Positions 5,441 to 5,465 of a stretch of DNA of 5,465 nucleotides are shown in pieces. Each line of letters begins with the position of its first letter. Position 1 is the first letter of the stretch. A model generated the notes under the pieces. That model did not search any database, was not told where the DNA came from, and saw only the letters and a list, made by a program, of their open reading frames with translations. The stretch is from Bacteroidales bacterium (GTDB lineage: Bacteria; Bacteroidota; Bacteroidia; Bacteroidales; UBA4181): the NCBI GenBank assembly GCA_031260845.1, contig JAISKR010000223.1:1-5465 (forward strand). Direction: 5' to 3'. The translations under genes and the position numbers were made by a program.

Positions 5441-5465
5441 CAATTACGAATGAAAAATTACGAAT
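5441..5465 (+). repeat. 25-bp intergenic repeat, right copy (two ATTACGAAT units)
   Basis: ATTACGAAT occurs at 5443-5451 and 5457-5465, 14 bases apart, as in the left copy at 245-269. The block is inverted relative to that copy and identical to it at 24 of 25 bases. It may continue past the window edge. Relative to the direction of the nearest upstream operon (yidD, rightward) it has the same sense as the left copy has relative to rprY. Confidence 0.65.

Larger units (their letters stand above)
5223..5465. other. Non-coding AT-rich region after yidD
   Basis: No credible gene is seen here. The region contains a 10-bp tandem repeat, two copies of TGTCAA (5289-5294 and 5303-5308), several TAnnTTTG-like boxes on the plus strand and a repeat copy at the right edge. 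I found no strong hairpin followed by a T-run that would end the yidD transcript; ACAATG (5247-5252) and CATTGT (5270-5275) could pair, but weakly and over a long loop. The density of promoter-like boxes suggests that a rightward gene starts near or beyond the edge. Confidence 0.6.

Noticed and set aside
5450..5465. ATG opening a frame MKNYE to the right edge
   Set aside because: It lies wholly within the 25-bp intergenic repeat, whose left copy lacks the ATG by one base; too short to support as a gene.
5223..5465. tRNA, CRISPR array or structured RNA in the right intergenic region
   Set aside because: No cloverleaf or CCA end, only one short tandem repeat without spacers, and no extended base pairing was found.

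Overview
The window looks like ordinary chromosomal DNA from a Bacteroidales-type member of the Bacteroidota. Three things support this. The two-component pair closely resembles RprX/RprY of Bacteroides. The gene order DUF4271 protein - hemD-like - rnpA - yidD is, as I recall it, typical of Bacteroidales. Several intergenic regions carry perfect TAnnTTTG boxes, the -7 element used by the Bacteroidota primary sigma factor, while Shine-Dalgarno sequences are absent. I cannot name a species.

Layout, left to right. Positions 1-194 (minus strand) hold what looks like a broken piece of an insertion-sequence transposase running off the left edge. Positions 227-269 hold short AT-rich palindromic/repeat DNA. 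Positions 280-957 (RprY-like OmpR-family response regulator) and 973-2574 (RprX-like membrane histidine kinase) form a leftward operon, kinase gene first. Positions 2575-2725 are a divergent promoter region. Rightward from there run a DUF4271 membrane protein (2726-3799), a uroporphyrinogen-III-synthase-family protein with a TTG start (3834-4601), the protein subunit of RNase P (4622-5017) and YidD (5001-5222). The last two overlap by 17 bases, and the four genes are spaced tightly enough to be one operon. Positions 5223-5465 are non-coding and AT-rich, with a 10-bp tandem repeat, up to three promoter-like -7 boxes and, at the very edge, an inverted copy of the repeat at 245-269.

How the genes work together. 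RprX should sense a signal through a roughly 240-residue periplasmic domain and phosphorylate RprY, which then binds DNA. RnpA (tRNA 5' maturation) and YidD (membrane-protein insertion) are housekeeping functions often linked in bacteria. The roles of the HemD-like and DUF4271 proteins in this cluster are less certain, because many Bacteroidales cannot make haem from the beginning.

I found no convincing undescribed multi-gene system. The observations most worth a second look are the pair of near-identical 25-bp repeats placed 3' of both operons in the same sense relative to transcription, the non-ATG hemD start, the possibly leaderless kinase promoter with a dyad in its spacer, and the helically phased tandem repeat after yidD.
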